DNA of 64,000 nucleotides from Epiperipatus broadwayi (Eukaryota; Onychophora; Udeonychophora; Euonychophora; Peripatidae). Below, piece by piece: positions 34,656 through 46,045 of the stretch (the stretch's first letter is position 1; each line of letters starts with the position of its first letter). Location: the NCBI GenBank assembly GCA_028023455.1, contig JAQFVV010000515.1, positions 372,001 to 436,000 on the forward strand, in the 5' to 3' direction. The notes beneath the pieces are model-generated. The model did not search any database and had not been told where the DNA came from. It saw only the letters and a program-made list of their open reading frames with translations. Made by a program: the position numbers and the translations under genes.

Positions 34656-36452
34656 CTTCGGCCACCAAACGCTGCCTTGGTTGGTGACTTTACAGCCTCC
34701 TGGGAATAAGGGTCATGATTTATTTTTGTCTGTCATGATTGTACATATTGAAAAAATATTCTTAAACTCGGAGGTAAAAAGCCAATAAACTCACTACGCT
34801 GGTTAATGCGTGTTGGTGAGCAGCCCATCCATGTTCGTATACTATATGAATCAGATAGTAATAACAGCTGCAACGATAAGAACGTATGGAATGGACATTA
34901 GGAAATGTGCCCTGCTCAGTTCCTTTAAGGCCTTCAAGAGGAATCAAAGGGTCTCCTTTCAGTTAATAGCAAACTCCTTTCTGCAGCCTTACCCATAGTA
35001 TTAGTGTTAATATTAGAGCAGTTTTTTGTCTACTCTTGCTTCATCTATTGGAAACTTGAGTACTCTTGCTTCATTTAGTATATGCTTGAATGACAGTGAT
35101 TACCAAATGGTATTTGATTTCCATTCCCTGATCTGTTTCTTACTTTTTCTAGGACCAGTGCAGTTACCTATCTGATAGCCATCTATAACTTCTTTATTTT
35201 TATTGAGCCTAGTTTGAAATTCAAAAAAGCTAACCATTTTATATAATTATGTAGATCTGATACCAAATCAGTCATTATATATTTTAGCAACTTCAGTTCT
35301 GTTCTAATTGTAACAAATTTTTGTTCCTGGCTAAAAATGTTAATAGTAAATCAATCACCTGATTCTTTCAGCTTGCTATAAGCAAAAGTAGTTCTTCTGT
35401 TATAAGCTTGAGTAATCCTTGTTTTCAAATTATCGTGTAGTTTGATTTTCATTCCCATGCCAGTTTGTAGATTTTAGTTTTATCAATGAGAACTTGGAAT
35501 TCATAGCAGTTGTCTTGGATTCAAAAGTTTAGGATGTTTTTGAATTTTATGCTATTTGCTTGACAATTTCAACCTTGAATACCATTATAAAAATGAAAGG
35601 ATTAATCTGCACTACTCTCACACAGTCACTGGTTATTTAAGCTTACAAAGTAGTGTAAATAGAATGAATTACTTCTAAAAGTATATTACTGCTACCAGTG
35701 ATCAGGTGATATTACTTAGTTGTAGTATCTCATTGTTGAGATGATTAAATCTCTCCAGACACAGAATTTAACATGTTAAATTATGCAAATAATTGTGTAA
35801 AAATATAATTTTTCAAACAGTAAATGGCTTTTAGAATTAAACAAATTCTGACAAAAGAATGCTTGGGTACAAAAAGCAAGAATTTTGTATAATATCTGGA
35901 AGTAGATATAGATATCTAGTTAGATTTTGTTTGATAATTACTAAAATAAGCAGTTTGATTTAAACATGAGACAAATAAAGGACCATGATAATTCAGGTAT
36001 TCGACAGAATTTTAGCTTTCAATGAAGTATATTTATTAGAGTCGTCTTAACAAATTAGATTACTTATGTTAAAATTTAAACTTTTTTTACGATATTACTA
36101 GTTGTATAAATATTATAAATTTCACTTGTAATTAAATAATGTCAGATAATCACCTGATTAGTTGGGGATTTTCTCATTATGTGCAATGTTGAAAAAAAAA
36201 AACAATCACATATAATAAATTCATAAATGGAACTTATCAAATGCTTGCGTGCATTTTTGTCCAATATTTTTTTTCAATCTGTTTGGATACTTTGGGTTTG
36301 ATGGGAAATGCTGTGGATTTTTTTTTGTTTTGGGTTTATTCACTAGGCTTATATTAATTCTAGCAATTTTGACATAATTAATATTCATTTTTGTATCTGT
36401 GCATTTATTAAAAAAATCAGGACCGCTTTTTATTAAATTAATTAGTTTAGTG

Positions 36453-36580
36453 CAATGATAGTATCAAACTCTGGAGCATAAAATCTTCAGATTGATTCTA
36501 ATACTGGAACTTCCGGAGCTCAAATTTCTTCTGAAGTTTTGAGCAATAAAACCATTTGATTATTTTTACTAAATTATTGT
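36453..36580 (+). repeat. SINE-like repeat with tRNA-like head, copy 1
   Basis: The segment from AGTGCAATGATAG through CTCTGGAGCATAAAATCTTC, CTGGAACTTCCG and AATAAAACCATTTGATTATTTT aligns throughout with 61312-61435. The first part has A-box-like spacing and an anticodon-arm-like CTCTGGAG, suggesting tRNA derivation. No clear tail or target duplication was found. Confidence 0.55.
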
Positions 36581-36699
36581 AAAATGAAAATAAATATCAA
36601 TTTTGTTGACTTTTTTTTTTGCATATAAATAAATAAAAGCATAATAGATTATACAATAAAAAATATTTTCAATTTTTTAACATTTTTGTCAGTGCACTT

Positions 36700-38270
36700 C
36701 TCATTTCAATTCTGCCATTTGATACTCGTAATACTAAAAAAAAAAGTTTCTTTTGAGAAAATTTTACTGCCTTCCTCAATTTAACATATTTTATTGCGAT
36801 GTGATGCACTATGTCTTCTACTTCCTCAAAGTCAGGAAACTTGGCCACTATGCCCAGAGAAACTTGTTAGCCACCTTCCCTTTCCATTCCCTACCCTAAG
36901 TTTTTACCATATTCTTCTCTATCCTGCTTTAGCCCATTTCCACAACATTATCTTTGTCCACATTATAGCCTTTATGTCTAAATCCCCCTTATTTTTTCCC
37001 AAACCCAGCATAAAAACCAAGAACCCATTTTCTGTAAAATCACTTTGTTTATATTTATTCTCCCACAACTTTGTTATTTGTACCCTTTCTGCTTGTAAGC
37101 ATTTACATTCAATTAACAGATGACTAATATTCTCCATGCCTTCCTTACATAACCTGCAGATCAAATCGTCTACATTTCTCCATTTTTGTGTATGTTCTCT
37201 TGTTGCTAATGATCCTAATTGAGCCTTAATATTTTCCTTGTTATTATCATAAATTAATTAACTCACAACCAATATTCTGTTTACTTCTATATATATTTAA
37301 ATTCGTTTTACTCTTCATACTAGCTCTCCATCTCTCCAACTCTCTATTTTTTATTAATGTATCTATTCTTCTATCCCATTCCTTGCCATTATAACATTCA
37401 ACAATTCTTCTAACACAATCATCCCACCTTTTGTATAAGTATACTGACATAAAGTCTTTATCCAAATCTTCTGCATACCACATTACCTTTTTCACCCATC
37501 TTGTTGGCTGCCCTTTACTCTTAAACCAATTAAATACTATTTTGGCTATTTTCTTATTATCCATAAATTGCAATCTACCGAACATTTTCAGTTTGCTTTT
37601 TGCATCTTTCATATAAAAACTTGATCATCCCATTTCTTTTTGAATTGCTTTCTTTGCCATCCACACATCTGCATCTAATGCATATCTTCCTACTTCTCTA
37701 TGTACTTTTTCTAAGTAATCTAACATCCCTTTACTAACACATAATGCATCATTATCATAAGTTAACCTTGCTACTGCCATTCCCTCCCATACAATTCTAG
37801 CTACATCATATTTATTATATGGAAACACTGTTAATTTCTTTATCAGTTCCGTTCTTTTTTTTTTTTTTTGCTTCATTTATCAATTTTTTTCTCCCATTCA
37901 TCCAAGCAATTTCTCTGATTACTTAAGACGATTTTCAAATATTTATACATATTTACCACATTTATTTTATATTCCCCAATAAAAATTCTTTTCTCTTTCC
38001 CCAACATTTATCATCATTACTTTTGATTTTATCACTAAATTTAGTCCCCATTTCTTTACCCACCCTTTCGTTTGTCTTCAACATAACTTCTATATCTTCC
38101 CGACATTCTGTGCACAAGAATATATCAGCAAGTAAAAGAATTGATAATATATACACTCCCTTGCTATCTATTACCCCCCTTTCTATTGCTTTCTTCATTT
38201 CTTTTAAATATAACAAAAGCAAAATAACAAAAACAATTATGGACCATAGTGACATTTTTTTAATTTTTTA
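36700..38270 (-). mobile_element. 3' half of a second non-LTR retrotransposon (reverse transcriptase end and zinc knuckle)
   Basis: The - strand carries, in broken frames, GVYILSILLLADIFLC, a decayed version of the reverse transcriptase FADD motif (about 38160-38110); then VWEGMAVARLTYDNDALC..., AKKAIQKEMG and KLKMFGRLQFMDNKKIAK (37247-37876); then the zinc knuckle CRLCKEGMENISHLLIEC (Cys-Cys-His-Cys, about 37100-37155). It differs from the RTE copies, which have no such knuckle. The clade is uncertain (I, Ingi or R1-like). The 5' part, including most of the polymerase, is missing beyond about 38270, consistent with ordinary 5' truncation. Confidence 0.7.
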
Positions 38271-38365
38271 TAACTAATTTTTTTTTTCTTTCCCTTTTCA
38301 TTTAATTTTTATGTAATGATCAGATATTTTATGGTAATATCTCCACACTAAACTGTAATATATTT

Positions 38366-38425
38366 ATTTCTATACTTAGCGCTTTTGAAGGAACAATGCC
38401 TTCATTTTCAAAGCTGTAGACATTT
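38366..38425 (-). ncRNA. Hammerhead-like relic next to a PLE fragment
   Basis: Read on the - strand: ATGAAGGCATTGTTCCTTCA then AAAGCGCT then A. The stem-loop GAAGG/CATTGTT/CCTTC sits where stem II belongs. It is followed by an A-rich version of GAA and a palindromic stem III (AGCGCT), as in minimal hammerheads of Penelope-like elements. The CTGATGA box is degenerate (TGAAAATGA), so it is probably inactive. It lies 55 bp downstream of the PLE reading frame, matching the order at 60463-60744. Confidence 0.4.
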
Positions 38426-38479
38426 CTAATACCGATGTTCATTTATTTATTTAATTCAACAGATGCAAAATTATTCAAA

Positions 38480-38971
38480 TCAGGTCTGCCATTTCTTCGA
38501 GATTGCATAAAACGTGTCTCTTTTATTTAACGAGTCCATGTCTAAATTAATGAAGTAGGCCTCCTTAATTTTTCTTCTCATCTCATGTTGCTCACTGCAC
38601 ATCACGCATGGATTGTCCAGTATACACGGGTGGCCCATACTGGCTTTGTGCTGTGCAAAGATGGAAGAGTGTGAAGGATCTGTAAGTGCCTTATTGTACG
38701 CGTATTTGGTCTCCCAATAATATGAAGCGTGACAATTGTTTTCTGGGCAAACTTTTTTATACATGGCCTGCTGGGTGTATATTGGAGGTAGTTTATCTTT
38801 GGTGTTATTGATACATCTATTGAAATTAGGAGGGGATCGGTAACATATACTAAAGTCTTTGCGAAAAATTGTTTGTAGATTTGTGTGTATGTTTTTGATG
38901 TATGGCAACAAATTTTTATAAAATTTTAGCCTCTCATGGTTATAAATAGATAATATATATATATTTTTCAT
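38480..38971 (-). pseudogene. Penelope-like element C-terminal fragment with degenerate GIY-YIG endonuclease
   Basis: A 163-residue open frame. Residues 20-70 (LLPYIKNIHTNLQTIFRKDF...) match the linker before the endonuclease in Penelope-like elements. AMYKKVCPENNCHASYYWET at about 70-89 corresponds to the GIY and YIG motifs (normally GIY..C..C...Y.GET), altered here to AMY and YYWET. HPCILDNPCVMC then RRKIKEAYFINLDMDSLNKRD and the final KKWQT follow. The final third aligns with 60463-60633. No reverse transcriptase was seen upstream, so the copy is 5'-truncated. The altered GIY and YIG make it unlikely to be active. Confidence 0.7.
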
Positions 38972-40938
38972 TGCTGCATAATTATATAATAGTTATATAG
39001 GATGAGAGGAGGGGAAAAACGTTGTAGTTATAAAAATAAAACTCTAGCTGTCCCTATTGTAATGATCTGATAATGTTCATAATAATGCATACGCTATGCT
39101 GAGAATGGCTGTAAATATTAGCAAAAGAAACTTATTTTGTATTAAATAATGCAATATTTATTGTTATATAATCTTTTTGGTTTTATTTATTTAACTATCT
39201 TGTTATGCAGATAAAGCGTTATTTTTCTATTAAAAGTATAGTATGACTAATTCCAGAACCATATCAAACTTGTACGTTCTCTCTGTCTGTTTGATGAATA
39301 AATTGGTTTAATGTCATTTTTATAATATAGTTTTGTCATAACACTTTTTGTCACTGCAATATGTGAATTGTGGATTAAATATGGGTCATAGTAACAACTA
39401 TTGTTGTTATTCTCAGCTATCCAAAGTGTAACAAAATCCTAAATAACCCACTGCAGGGTAAAAGTTCCAGTACTCTTTCAACGAAATGGTATGAAGAAGA
39501 AAGCGTAACGCAATACCAGTCAACTGAAATTTGGGAGAGAGGAAGGGGACATTTTTATAGTTTTTTCATATTTTCTTTATATCTCACCTATATTAATGGA
39601 GACTAATATTTGATAATCTATAGAAGAAAGTTAGTATTAATTATTGGAGTTTGCCATAATTTAGTTGGTCTGGATATATAAATCGCCTGTGTGCTTAGTG
39701 ATTAATACTTTAAGGGTTTTTTAATTAGCTAGAATATACCAGAAAATGTATTTGGATTTTATATAAGTGTACTTTTCAATTTGTTGGTATGGGGAACTGT
39801 GAATTAAGATGTATGTTATTAATGATCACTGATTGTAAACAATATATGCTGTTTGAATTCATTGTGAAATTTAATATAATTATTAGATTTATTAACACAT
39901 TGCACATGGCTTAACCATACTTTATGCATTTAATGACCAGTGGTGCATTGCTTCTTATGATCTACCATGGAAGTAACAGGTCATCATTATTGCAGGCATA
40001 ATATGGAACTAAGTTTCTGACTTATTTTTACTAGTGATAATTGAAACAGATCCATTTATTGATATAAAGAGTTGTTAAAATTTGACACAACTCTGAAATT
40101 AATATGCTACAATAAATGATGATACAAAGGTGATAAATGATGGTGAACTATAAATGGAAACAATCAAGTATTATAATCTAATTGCAATGTATTATGTCTT
40201 ATTGCTTGACCCGTCTTTGCACCAAGAACTTAATCTACATATTTGAATATTTATAAAAAATATATATGTATAGTTTTTGCTGTACGATCCTATAAATATG
40301 TTCATAGGTATGTTATAATTGATTCTATATTATGATAAAAGCATTATTTTATAGACAAATGAAACCATTCAAATGAATTAGTTTTAAAGGTTTTGAATCT
40401 GAGATTAGTACAAATATTTTTTTACTTAAATTTGTCATTTGCGGTTTGTTTGTTTGTTTTTGCTTGAATGTAGGCTTAAGTACTTAGTCAACAAGCTAAG
40501 AATAAGTGGAATTGTTTAATCCTTGTTATAAATTTACCACTTTTTTTTTTATACTCTCTTAAATTTTATTCTGATATTTTTTTTTAATGAATTATTGATT
40601 GCTTATTCAATTTTTTAATTTTTTTGGGACTGATTTATAGTTGCCCTATACTCTTAAATTATATGTAGCATTTTATTTATTAATTTATTAACATAAATGG
40701 AAATAATTATAATCGATTGTGTTAGTTTTTTTTTTTTTTGCATATAAGTAAATAAATAAAACCAAAAAAGGTTATACAGCAATAAATGTTATATTATTTA
40801 ATAGAAAAAAGCTTGCTTTAGCAGTGTGTTATTTTATTCCTCATTTGTATTTTATCGAGAGTATTAATAGTTGAATAGTTTATTGCTCATGAATTTATAA
40901 GTAGTTCTAAAGCCAGAAGTGTCTGAGCTGAGAACAAT

Positions 40939-41395
40939 CTGTGTATCTTAAGCTCTAAACATCACACGATCAGATTCTTTATGCTTACGCAAGCTGTTTA
41001 TACAGAGGCTAAACTCTCCATACAGTAGTGCCACCCAATGCAAGCCTGAGTAATCAGTGGACGCAAGAAGGTTTGTGCATAAAGTTCCTATCTAGTGCCT
41101 ACTCATCTAATATCCCCAAGCTTAAAGTGGATGCAAGAAGGTTTGTGCATAAAGTTCCTATCTAGTGCCTACTCATCTAATATCCCCAAGCTAGTTTCTA
41201 GCTTGTGACTTTCATCAGTGAGGAGCCTTGGATCAGAGAGCACTACACCTAGCTAGAAACTAGTCTGGGGATATTGGATGAGTAGGCACTAGATAGGTAT
41301 TTTGCGCACAAACCTTTTTGCATCCATTGATTACTCTGGCTTGCACTGAATGGCACTACTATATGGGGAGTTTAGCCTCTGTGTATCTTAAGCTC
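40939..41395. mobile_element. Foldback element, family C copy 3, with exact 17-bp direct flanks
   Basis: The exact 17-bp repeat CTGTGTATCTTAAGCTC occurs at 40939-40955 and 41379-41395, immediately outside the element. Inside, a short asymmetric head (TAAACATCACACGATCAG...) precedes GAGGCTAAACTCTCC, whose complement ends the element. The arms pair through TGCAAGCC, TTTGTGC, CCTATCTAGTGCCTACTCA and CTAGTTTCTAG. A mixed-base 17-mer is very unlikely by chance, so this is good evidence for a long target duplication. Confidence 0.85.
41056..41195 (+). repeat. 70-bp tandem duplication inside the foldback left arm
   Basis: The unit beginning AGTGGACGCAAGAAGG at 41056 repeats at 41126 with about one or two changes. 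It lengthens only the left arm; the right arm has one matching unit, so it arose after the foldback formed. Confidence 0.9.
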
Positions 41396-41621
41396 CAGAG
41401 TCTGCCATTGCATTAAAGCATGCAAGGCCTTGTAAACATTACAAAGCCATATATTTTATATATGTACTCATAATATTATTTAGATTTTTCTTTTTTTCTA
41501 TAACTTTTTTTTCATTGCTGTATAAATGGAAAGAAAAATCTAGATGTCTCATATGTATAATGTTCTCACAGTATATGTTAGCAATAAAATATCACATGAC
41601 ACCAACTTACACAGTGCTATT

Positions 41622-42336
41622 CAGCAGCAAATTCTTTTTTTCTCATCACATTCATGCCATATTGGTGCAACCTTTAGTAAGCAATAGAAGCCAGATGGTA
41701 GTCCTTAATAAATCCCTATTCAGTGCTATCCTATCCAATATCTCCAGACTAATTTCTAACTTTATGACTTTTATCAGTGAGGAGCTTTGGATCTTGGAGC
41801 AGTGCACCATTGGATCTGATGCACTTTTGTTCTAACAAGCATCTTTTACTTTTTTATTTTATTATCAGGCTATTAACCAAATTGAAAAATATATTCCAAT
41901 GTTTTTAATCAAAACCAACATGCCCATATAGTTATATAAATCTGACCAATTCAGTATCTACATTTTATGCTGTCTCTAGTTTTTAATAATTATAGGTGCC
42001 TGGCTAGAATTAATATAAAATCAATAAAACATCACATGACATGTCTGATTAAAAACAGTATGTTTTTCAATTTGGGCTAGTAGTTTGATAGTAAAACAAA
42101 GATATAAAAGATGGCTGCTAGAGGAAGGGTGCATTAGATACAAAGATTCCAGGTACACTGCAAGATCCAAAGCTTCTCACTGATGAAAGCCCTAAGCTAG
42201 GAATGAATCCAGGGATATTGGATAGAATAGCACTGGATTGGGATTTATTAAGCATTACCATCTGATATTGATTACTAAAACTTGCCCTAAGTGGCATAAA
42301 TGTGGTAAGAAAAAAAGAATTTGCTGCCGAATATTT
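41622..42336. mobile_element. Foldback element, family C copy 4 (diverged)
   Basis: The ends ATTCAGCAGCAAATTCTTTTT and its complement (ending about 42336) pair over about 30 bp. Inner blocks AATCCCTATTCAGTGCTATCC / GGATAGAATAGCACTGGATT and TATCAGTGAGGAGCTTTGGATC / GATCCAAAGCTTCTCACTGATGA are also complementary. The inner blocks relate it to family C, but the termini differ. It ends about 310 bp before EMSY exon C. Confidence 0.75.
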
Positions 42337-42647
42337 ATATATATGTTCTACTGAGGAGGGGAATAAAACATTGTCAAAAGAAGCTTTTTTATAATTAATT
42401 ATAGAATATTTATTGTTCTATAATTATATGGTAAGTTAGATTAATTTTGCATTAGAATGCTAATACTTAATGATCGTCAATATTGTTGTGCCATCACTTG
42501 CCACACTCTTTAACAATTTACTTTAATATCTCCATTTTTGAGCTGTATTAAAAACTTTTAATGAGAACTTGGTAAAAGAAAAGATATTTATATATTAATA
42601 TACTACAGTATTTTTTTTTTTTCAATATGATCTGGTTTATAATCTAG

Positions 42648-42907
42648 GTGATTTGACTAATGAGGAAGAAGTTCGGGGAAAGAAACGAATGCGATCTGGT
42701 TCCTCAGATAATACTTTAACTCCTCAAGGTAAACTAACCACGGTGACCAGTCCAGCAAGCAGTCCCAAGATAACTACAGTTACACCCCATCCTTTGATTA
42801 ACCGACCCATTACATCTGTCATGCCTTCCACAACTCCCGTCAAAATCACTATAACAAGCACTGGCCAGCAGACGCAGACCACCATCACTCCAACACAGAC
42901 GCAAAAA
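42648..42907 (+). CDS. EMSY: EMSY internal coding exon C (basic patch and Thr/Pro-rich region)
   Basis: A 260-bp exon after TATAATCTAG, taken in phase 1 and left in phase 0 at GTAGGC. It encodes GDLTNEEEVRGKKRMRSGSS, a short acidic-then-basic segment with a nuclear-signal-like KKRMR. A Thr/Pro-rich stretch follows with ASSPKI, STTPVKITIT and TPTQTQK. Human EMSY has DEDEKPRKRRRTNSSSSS, GSPKM and MSPVKITFTKPSTQT...TTQK in the same order. A second donor-like GTAAAC at 42729 would give a short exon in phase 1 that could join exon E or F but not D. Confidence 0.92.
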
Positions 42908-43269
42908 GTAGGCATTATAATCATTCACAAGAATTTTTAGATTATGTATGTATGTAGAAATTTTTCAATGAGTTTAAGCCCAAACTTAAATTGTTGAAAG
43001 ATTCAGATTTGAATAAGATTAATAAGAAAATAATAGTTATTTTACTAAAACTCTCCCAAATCATAATGCTTTAGATTTGCCTAAATATATAGAAAAATAG
43101 GTTGAAGATAAGAGTGGCCACTCTTATCTTTATAAAGTCGAATCTTGCGTTTAGATTTGTAGAGATCTCTCTTGTAATAAATTAAGCACTCAAGGCGCAT
43201 GTACTAAAGTTTTAACCTTATTTAAGTAAAACTACTATGTAAATAGAACACAAAAAACAAAAACAAATC

Positions 43270-43560
43270 AACAAGTATTCTATTGAGACGGATCAAAGAA
43301 CATGTATGAAAATAATTAAAAATGAGCTACTTAGATGGTAAAAGTTACGAGATGGAACAAGGATATATAACTGAAATGGTAAGTAAAACTATAGAAATGT
43401 TAAAAGATCATTTTGATATTGAGAGGAAAGTTATTTTGCAATAATAAAAGATGGTATAATTGCTAAAACACACATGATATGAAATGTGCAGAAGAAGTCT
43501 ACAAATAATTTTATAGCAAATTATTTAACATGTGGAAAACAATTTCCAAGCCTTGCTCTT
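43270..43560 (+). pseudogene. Very old RTE fragment
   Basis: Across frames the + strand gives LKDHFDIERKV followed by AIIKDGIIAKTH, and then EEVYK-like sequence. This parallels VKQHFGIGRKFISAIRKKDGIIAKKRDD in the linker of the RTE copy at 31769-34700. It is heavily mutated. Confidence 0.5.
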
Positions 43561-44404
43561 TTTAAATACTTATAAATGTCTTCTTTATTAAATTTTTAAT
43601 TTCATCAACATAAATTTTTTTTTCTTTTTGCTTTTTTTTAAAAACTTTTCTGCATTATTAATTGTATCTTTCTAACTTATTTTTTCCATTTTTTTTCCTC
43701 TGAGGTTTCCATTTTCTAAAGTTTTAACTTTTCTCTTCATTTACTAATTAACTATGTTTCTACTTTATGTAAAGCTACACTGTAAACAAATTATTCAGTA
43801 AAACTATTTTTTAAATTCAATTTCATTTCTAACACTTATTAAAAAGCCTGTTTAATTTCCATAGCTTTTCCTAATTTTTTTAAACAGTTTCTTTTATAAC
43901 CACTTAACCAACTTTCAAAATATTTAAAAGCAATGGCTTGCTCTTCAACTTTATGTCCAATACATATTCTTAATTTTTTTGCCACCTTTTATTTGTTTTA
44001 GTTGCATTTTTCTTGTAAAACTTCTAGTCATCTTTTTTGAATCTTTATAACATTTTGTTGACTTCATTCTTACTGTCTTTACTATTTGCAAGCACTACTG
44101 TTAACATTCCTGTCTCCAGTGATAATTTCATTTTAATCAAAATTATAATTATTTAGCAAGTCAGTTAAATATATATAAATAGGAGATAGGTAACATTTTT
44201 TGCTTTACATTTCTTTCTAATTTTGTCTCTTTCATAAGAAAGACATTTCATTTTATAAACTTTTCATCTTATAAATATATCAAAATTTATAAATGTGTAA
44301 TAAATCCCCCCCCCCCCCTTTCTTTTTTTCTTTCAAAATACTGTATACAACAAAGGCATGCTTTTTAAAGTCGATGAAATATTTAATCTTTTCTGTCTGT
44401 ATTT

Positions 44405-44625
44405 ATATCTCAGCAGTGGTGTTTGCCATCTAAGTGGTTCTCATTTTTGTCTTCAACTATTCTTCAGCAGTCTTATTCGAGACATATCAAGATCTTCAAC
44501 GATTGCGCAAGGGAAGGAAATCTTAGTTCAAGGCGAATTTTTCTGACTGTCTTGGCGGGCCACAAAAAACTCTTACTGGGCTGCATGTGGCCCACGGGCT
44601 GCTATTTGCTCACCCATGGCCTATA
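44405..44625. mobile_element. hAT-type terminal fragment
   Basis: Read on the - strand from about 44620 the sequence is CATGGGTGAGCAAATAGCAG then CCCGTGGGCCACATGCAGCCC, the characteristic end of hAT elements (CA.GGGTG.GCAAACT...GGCCC). The other side near 44410 reads CAGCAGTGGTGTTTGCCATC, possibly the opposite end. No transposase was seen between them, so it is a short internally deleted copy. Confidence 0.55.
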
Positions 44626-45259
44626 AATTCTGCAAAAAAAAAAAAAAGAAAATCATGCAAGATTAATGAAGATTGATTAGTAACAAACAAATTTACATTT
44701 ATATAGTAATAAGAATTAAACATAAGCAGCATTCACAATTTCCAAGTGAAATTAAGCTGATTGATTACCCACAGAATTAAACCCTTTTTTAGTGATTCAT
44801 AACTTGAAAAAAAAAAAATCTTGCTTGATCTCTAAATGAGAAAGTCATAATATAAACATCTAATATATAAAAAATGCAGTGGCACATTTTTAAAACATTG
44901 TTTGAATATTGTATCATAAATATCAGCCAAAAAAAAAAATGCTCATGACAATTCAAGAATACGCTTACGTCTTTTTCGAGAGAAAAAAAGTAATAAAATA
45001 TATATAAACATTAATATATTTAAGCAAATATTTATATATATATATGTTCAAAATAATGCCAACATTAAAATTTTAATAAATACAAAATTTAAAATGACAT
45101 TCTTAGTACTCGCTATAAAACTCAATTTGAATAAATATTAAAATAAAAAAAACTTATTTAAATATAAGATTTATTATCTATTTAAATTTTAATATATAAT
45201 TAATATTTTTTTATACTAATTAAATGAATTGTTTAATTAACATTCAAAATTTATTACAA

Positions 45260-46045
45260 TATATTTAAGTAGAGGAATTTGAACTTATGATTTTTCAGTC
45301 TATAGTCGTCCTCTACTCCATCTCAAGCATTGACATACATGTTAAAAAATTAAATGATGCCTAAATATGTGTTTTGTGCAGAACCAGCGCTCATCAGTTG
45401 GGTCAGATCCTAATTTCCCACACATACATATAATCAGTGCTCAGTTTATGTTGAGATAGCAATTCTTTAAACTTTACTGGACAGATTTCAATCTTCTCAT
45501 TTTTCCAACTATTCAACTGGCCATTTCATTGTAAAACAGATGATGGGATATCTCAAAGCTCTTATTGGATTTAATATTGTAGTCATATCCATGCAGACAT
45601 CACGTCAATCTAATCCCTCATATTATCGGACCATTACCTATCCATATATATTAATAGGTCTGGTAATATGAGGGGTTAGATTGACGTGATGTCTGCATGG
45701 GTATGACTACAATATCAAATCCAATATGGGCTTTGAGCAATCCAGTGTCAATTTTTTAATAAAGTGGCTGGTTGAATAGTTGGAAGGGTGAGAAGATTGA
45801 AGCCTGTCCAGTAAAGTTTAAGAAATTGCTATCTTAATATAAGCCAAGCATTGATTAAGTGTATATATGAGGGAGATTATGATCTGGCCCAACTGATGAG
45901 TGCACGTTCTACACAAAATATATATATCAGGGTTCATTTATCTTTTTTACATGTATGTGGTCATGTGTATTGGTTGCTTGAGATAGAATGGAAGATGAAT
46001 ATAGACTGAAAAATTCTAAATTCAAATCCCTCTACTTACATATAT
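45260..46045. mobile_element. Large palindrome (about 370-390-bp arms) containing tRNA-like and hammerhead-like sequence
   Basis: Arms 45260-45632 and 45657-46045 are long imperfect reverse complements around a 24-bp spacer, closest near the centre (TCAATCTAATCCCTCATATTA against its complement). Each outer end has a tRNA-like segment: on the left, - strand, TGGAGTAGAGG, an anticodon-arm-like TAGACTGAAAAATC and GTTCAAATTCC; the right arm has the matching + strand version at about 45965-46040. Each arm also carries GATCTG.CCCAACTGATGAG with a stem-loop (minus around 45380-45408, plus 45881-45919), a decayed relative of the hammerhead at 12389. Core GAA has become AAA in both. The whole could fold into one long hairpin in the EMSY precursor RNA. 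Confidence 0.75.

Larger units (their letters stand above)
31769..34700 (-). mobile_element. RTE-type non-LTR retrotransposon, copy 2 (endonuclease plus reverse transcriptase, nearly full length)
   Basis: On the - strand the element runs from an endonuclease start near 34655 to a (TGA)n tail at 31769-31790, the usual end of RTE elements. It contains all main parts of a single RTE polyprotein, but broken by frameshifts and at least one stop (see the pseudogene entries). It lies antisense to EMSY in intron 2. It is close to the copy at 13461-14865 over the shared part, so the family moved in the not too distant past. Confidence 0.9.
30823..42647 (+). other. EMSY: EMSY intron 2 of this window (11.8 kb)
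   Basis: The intron starts GTGGGT and ends TATAATCTAG. It contains an RTE LINE (31769-34700), a SINE-like repeat (36453-36580), the 3' half of another LINE (36700-38270), a PLE fragment (38366-38971) and two family C foldbacks (40939-41395, 41622-42336). A less A+T-rich patch at 34760-35000 is unidentified and may be RTE 5' sequence. 39000-40900 holds no recognised gene. Confidence 0.85.

Noticed and set aside
41206-41260. CTGATGA...GAAA on the - strand of family C foldbacks as a hammerhead
   Set aside because: The sequence after CTGATGA does not form a proper stem II, and AAGCTAG-AAA-CTAGCTT is simply the foldback's own hairpin.
42724-42928. Two - strand frames opposite EMSY exon C
   Set aside because: They are shadows of the coding exon, which has splice sites and human similarity on the + strand.
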